Assembly (NCBI GenBank): GCA_008501735.1
Contig: QQUF01000003.1
Span: 1-6,703 of the forward strand
From: Calditrichota bacterium
GTDB taxonomy: Bacteria; CLD3
Direction of reading: 5' to 3'
DNA length: 6,703 nt
Each line of letters begins with the position of its first letter. The stretch's first letter is position 1. The notes below the pieces were generated by a model. That model saw only the letters and a list, made by a program, of their open reading frames with translations, was not told the DNA's origin and made no database searches. The translations under genes were made by a program, and so were the position numbers. Below are positions 5,510 through 6,703 of the stretch, one piece after another.

Positions 5510-6703
5510 TTATTGAGCTTGTCCTTCTGCAATTGCGTTTGTAATGCTAAAAGAATATGGAGTCACAAGGAAAGGCATATCAACATCGTTGACATTGAAA
5601 AGCGTTCTTTCATTATTACCTCTTCCAATAAGAGAGTTTGGTGTAAGAGCTAAGTAAAGAGTTTCATAATTACTCCAAGGAGTAGTTGAACGAACGTTGA
5701 GTCGTAAGTTTTGAGCTCCACCGAAAGACTCTAAATCAAAGTTTTGAATCGTTTCGATTTCACTTTGAAACTGACGTATTTCATCAATCTCAAAACCATC
5801 GCTTAGATTATCAACTTTAGTCCAAGAACCATCTTTTCCTTTTAACCAAAAGTAGTAAGAATAATTTAAATATCTAATACTTCCAGCACCACCATCTAAG
5901 ATTGTTTGAATGAAAGGAAGTGTACCAAAACAAAGTTTGAGAGTATCACTTTCAATAACTGCGCTAATTGAAGCGGTTGAATCGCCATTAAAGTTCGTAG
6001 CAATTTGACTGTCGAAAGTAGATTTACTTGGGAAAACTAATTCTTGTTTCTCAGTGTAAGCTGTAACGTTTGTGTCGTTTGGAGTTGAGAAAAGAATCAT
6101 TCCATTTAAACTATCAGTTGAAGTTCTTGGAATAACTGAAATTAGCATTTTATCTAATTTTTTTATGAAAACATTAGCTCCTGATTGTCCCGCTAAAGGA
6201 ATTTTACCTAAGTCAAAGGACATTGGAGTTCCGTCAAGTGCAAAGAATTCGCCGTTAGTATAACGGAATTTATCTGTTTGGAAAGCATTTGGAGCTCCAC
6301 CGAAGGCAAGGTCTTTCAAACCTTTGTCAACTCTGTTTTCATACCACCAAGCTTGATAAACGAAATCTGAATCATTTGGCATAAAAGAACGATTTGAAGG
6401 AGTTGGGTTGAAAGAAGAAAAATCAAATTTAAATGCGTTTGTTGTCGCAATATCAATTTTTGCACTAAATGAAGTAAGAGACCAAGGAATTAAAACATCA
6501 CTTGACTGAGTGTTTGGCTCAACAACTATAAGAAGTCTATCCCAAGTTGCAAGTTCACCAACTGTAACATTATTAATTTTATCGACAATTGTATTAAGTG
6601 TTACGTCTGAAGAACCATCAAAAGTGAAGTCAACCTTTGCGAATTCTCCATCTTCATTAAGAAGCCAAGGTCTGTAAACAAAACCATTAAGTTGTGTTAA
6701 ACC
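5510..6703 (-). CDS. Probable extracellular protein with degenerate internal repeats (5' partial)
   Basis: The frame is open from the right edge to a TAA at 5512-5510 and gives 397 residues. The Met at 6382 is internal, because the frame continues through it for another 107 codons to the edge. I do not recognise a named family. Three degenerate units are visible (numbering from the first visible residue). Unit 1 runs from VYRPWLLNEDG (9) to DRLLIVVEPNTQSSD (55-69). Unit 2 runs from VYQAWWYENR (115) to DKMLISVIPRTSTDS. Unit 3 runs from YYFWLKGKDGSWTKVD (283) to LYLALTPNS. The pattern 'Y.aWl...g ... iiveP' resembles the extracytoplasmic C-terminal domain of RskA-type anti-sigma factors and similar surface lipoproteins; this is inference from eye alignment. 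Composition is rich in N, S, T, D and aromatics, with one Cys and no membrane span, as in secreted beta proteins. Signal peptide and N-terminus lie outside the window. The end (ITNAIAEGQAQ) is not a sorting domain I know. It has its own terminator at 5441-5474. Confidence 0.7.
   Translation of the reverse strand, partial: GLTQLNGFVYRPWLLNEDGEFAKVDFTFDGSSDVTLNTIVDKINNVTVGELATWDRLLIVVEPNTQSSDVLIPWSLTSFSAKIDIATTNAFKFDFSSFNPTPSNRSFMPNDSDFVYQAWWYENRVDKGLKDLAFGGAPNAFQTDKFRYTNGEFFALDGTPMSFDLGKIPLAGQSGANVFIKKLDKMLISVIPRTSTDSLNGMILFSTPNDTNVTAYTEKQELVFPSKSTFDSQIATNFNGDSTASISAVIESDTLKLCFGTLPFIQTILDGGAGSIRYLNYSYYFWLKGKDGSWTKVDNLSDGFEIDEIRQFQSEIETIQNFDLESFGGAQNLRLNVRSTTPWSNYETLYLALTPNSLIGRGNNERTLFNVNDVDMPFLVTPYSFSITNAIAEGQAQ

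Noticed and set aside
5510-6382. Right-edge gene starting at the Met at 6382
   Set aside because: The frame continues upstream without a stop to the window edge with the same composition and a further repeat unit, so this Met is internal.

Overview
The window is AT-rich; a hand count of one 60-base stretch of icd gives about 35% G+C. It carries four genes on the minus strand and the tail of one gene on the plus strand. The likely source is a Gram-negative bacterium of the Bacteroidota/Ignavibacteriota (FCB) type. The reasons are a fibronectin type III surface-protein tail, a lipid A acyltransferase-family enzyme (hence an outer membrane), low G+C, and promoter-like elements closer to the Bacteroidota form (TTTG / TAnnTTTG) than to -35/-10 boxes. 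This placement is inference; there is no rRNA or marker gene to settle it.

Layout, left to right. Bases 2-193 (+) are the last 63 codons of a protein ending in a fibronectin III domain. Bases 194-444 are a convergent intergenic region with a 19-bp tandem duplication, a perfect 28-bp palindrome, a stretch of raised G+C and an intrinsic terminator for the gene to its right. Bases 445-1260 (-) encode an LpxL/HtrB-family acyltransferase. Bases 1261-1327 hold a perfect 12-bp-stem hairpin beginning GTAGAGAC. Bases 1328-4024 (-) encode a complete pyruvate, phosphate dikinase. Bases 4025-4176 hold the dikinase leader and the icd terminator. Bases 4177-5415 (-) encode a complete NADP-type isocitrate dehydrogenase. 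Bases 5416-5509 hold the icd leader and a terminator. Bases 5510-6703 (-) are the C-terminal 397 codons of a probable extracellular repeat protein that runs off the right edge.

icd and ppdK are both central carbon enzymes (TCA cycle; pyruvate/phosphoenolpyruvate interconversion), but the terminators between genes suggest mostly separate transcription units pointing the same way, not one operon. The acyltransferase gene has no clear terminator before it and may be partly read through from ppdK.

I see no CRISPR array, tRNA, rRNA, transposase, phage gene, toxin-antitoxin pair or defence island, and no evidence of a novel multi-gene system. The less ordinary content is the intergenic repeat/hairpin material around the acyltransferase gene and the degenerate internal repeats of the right-edge protein.
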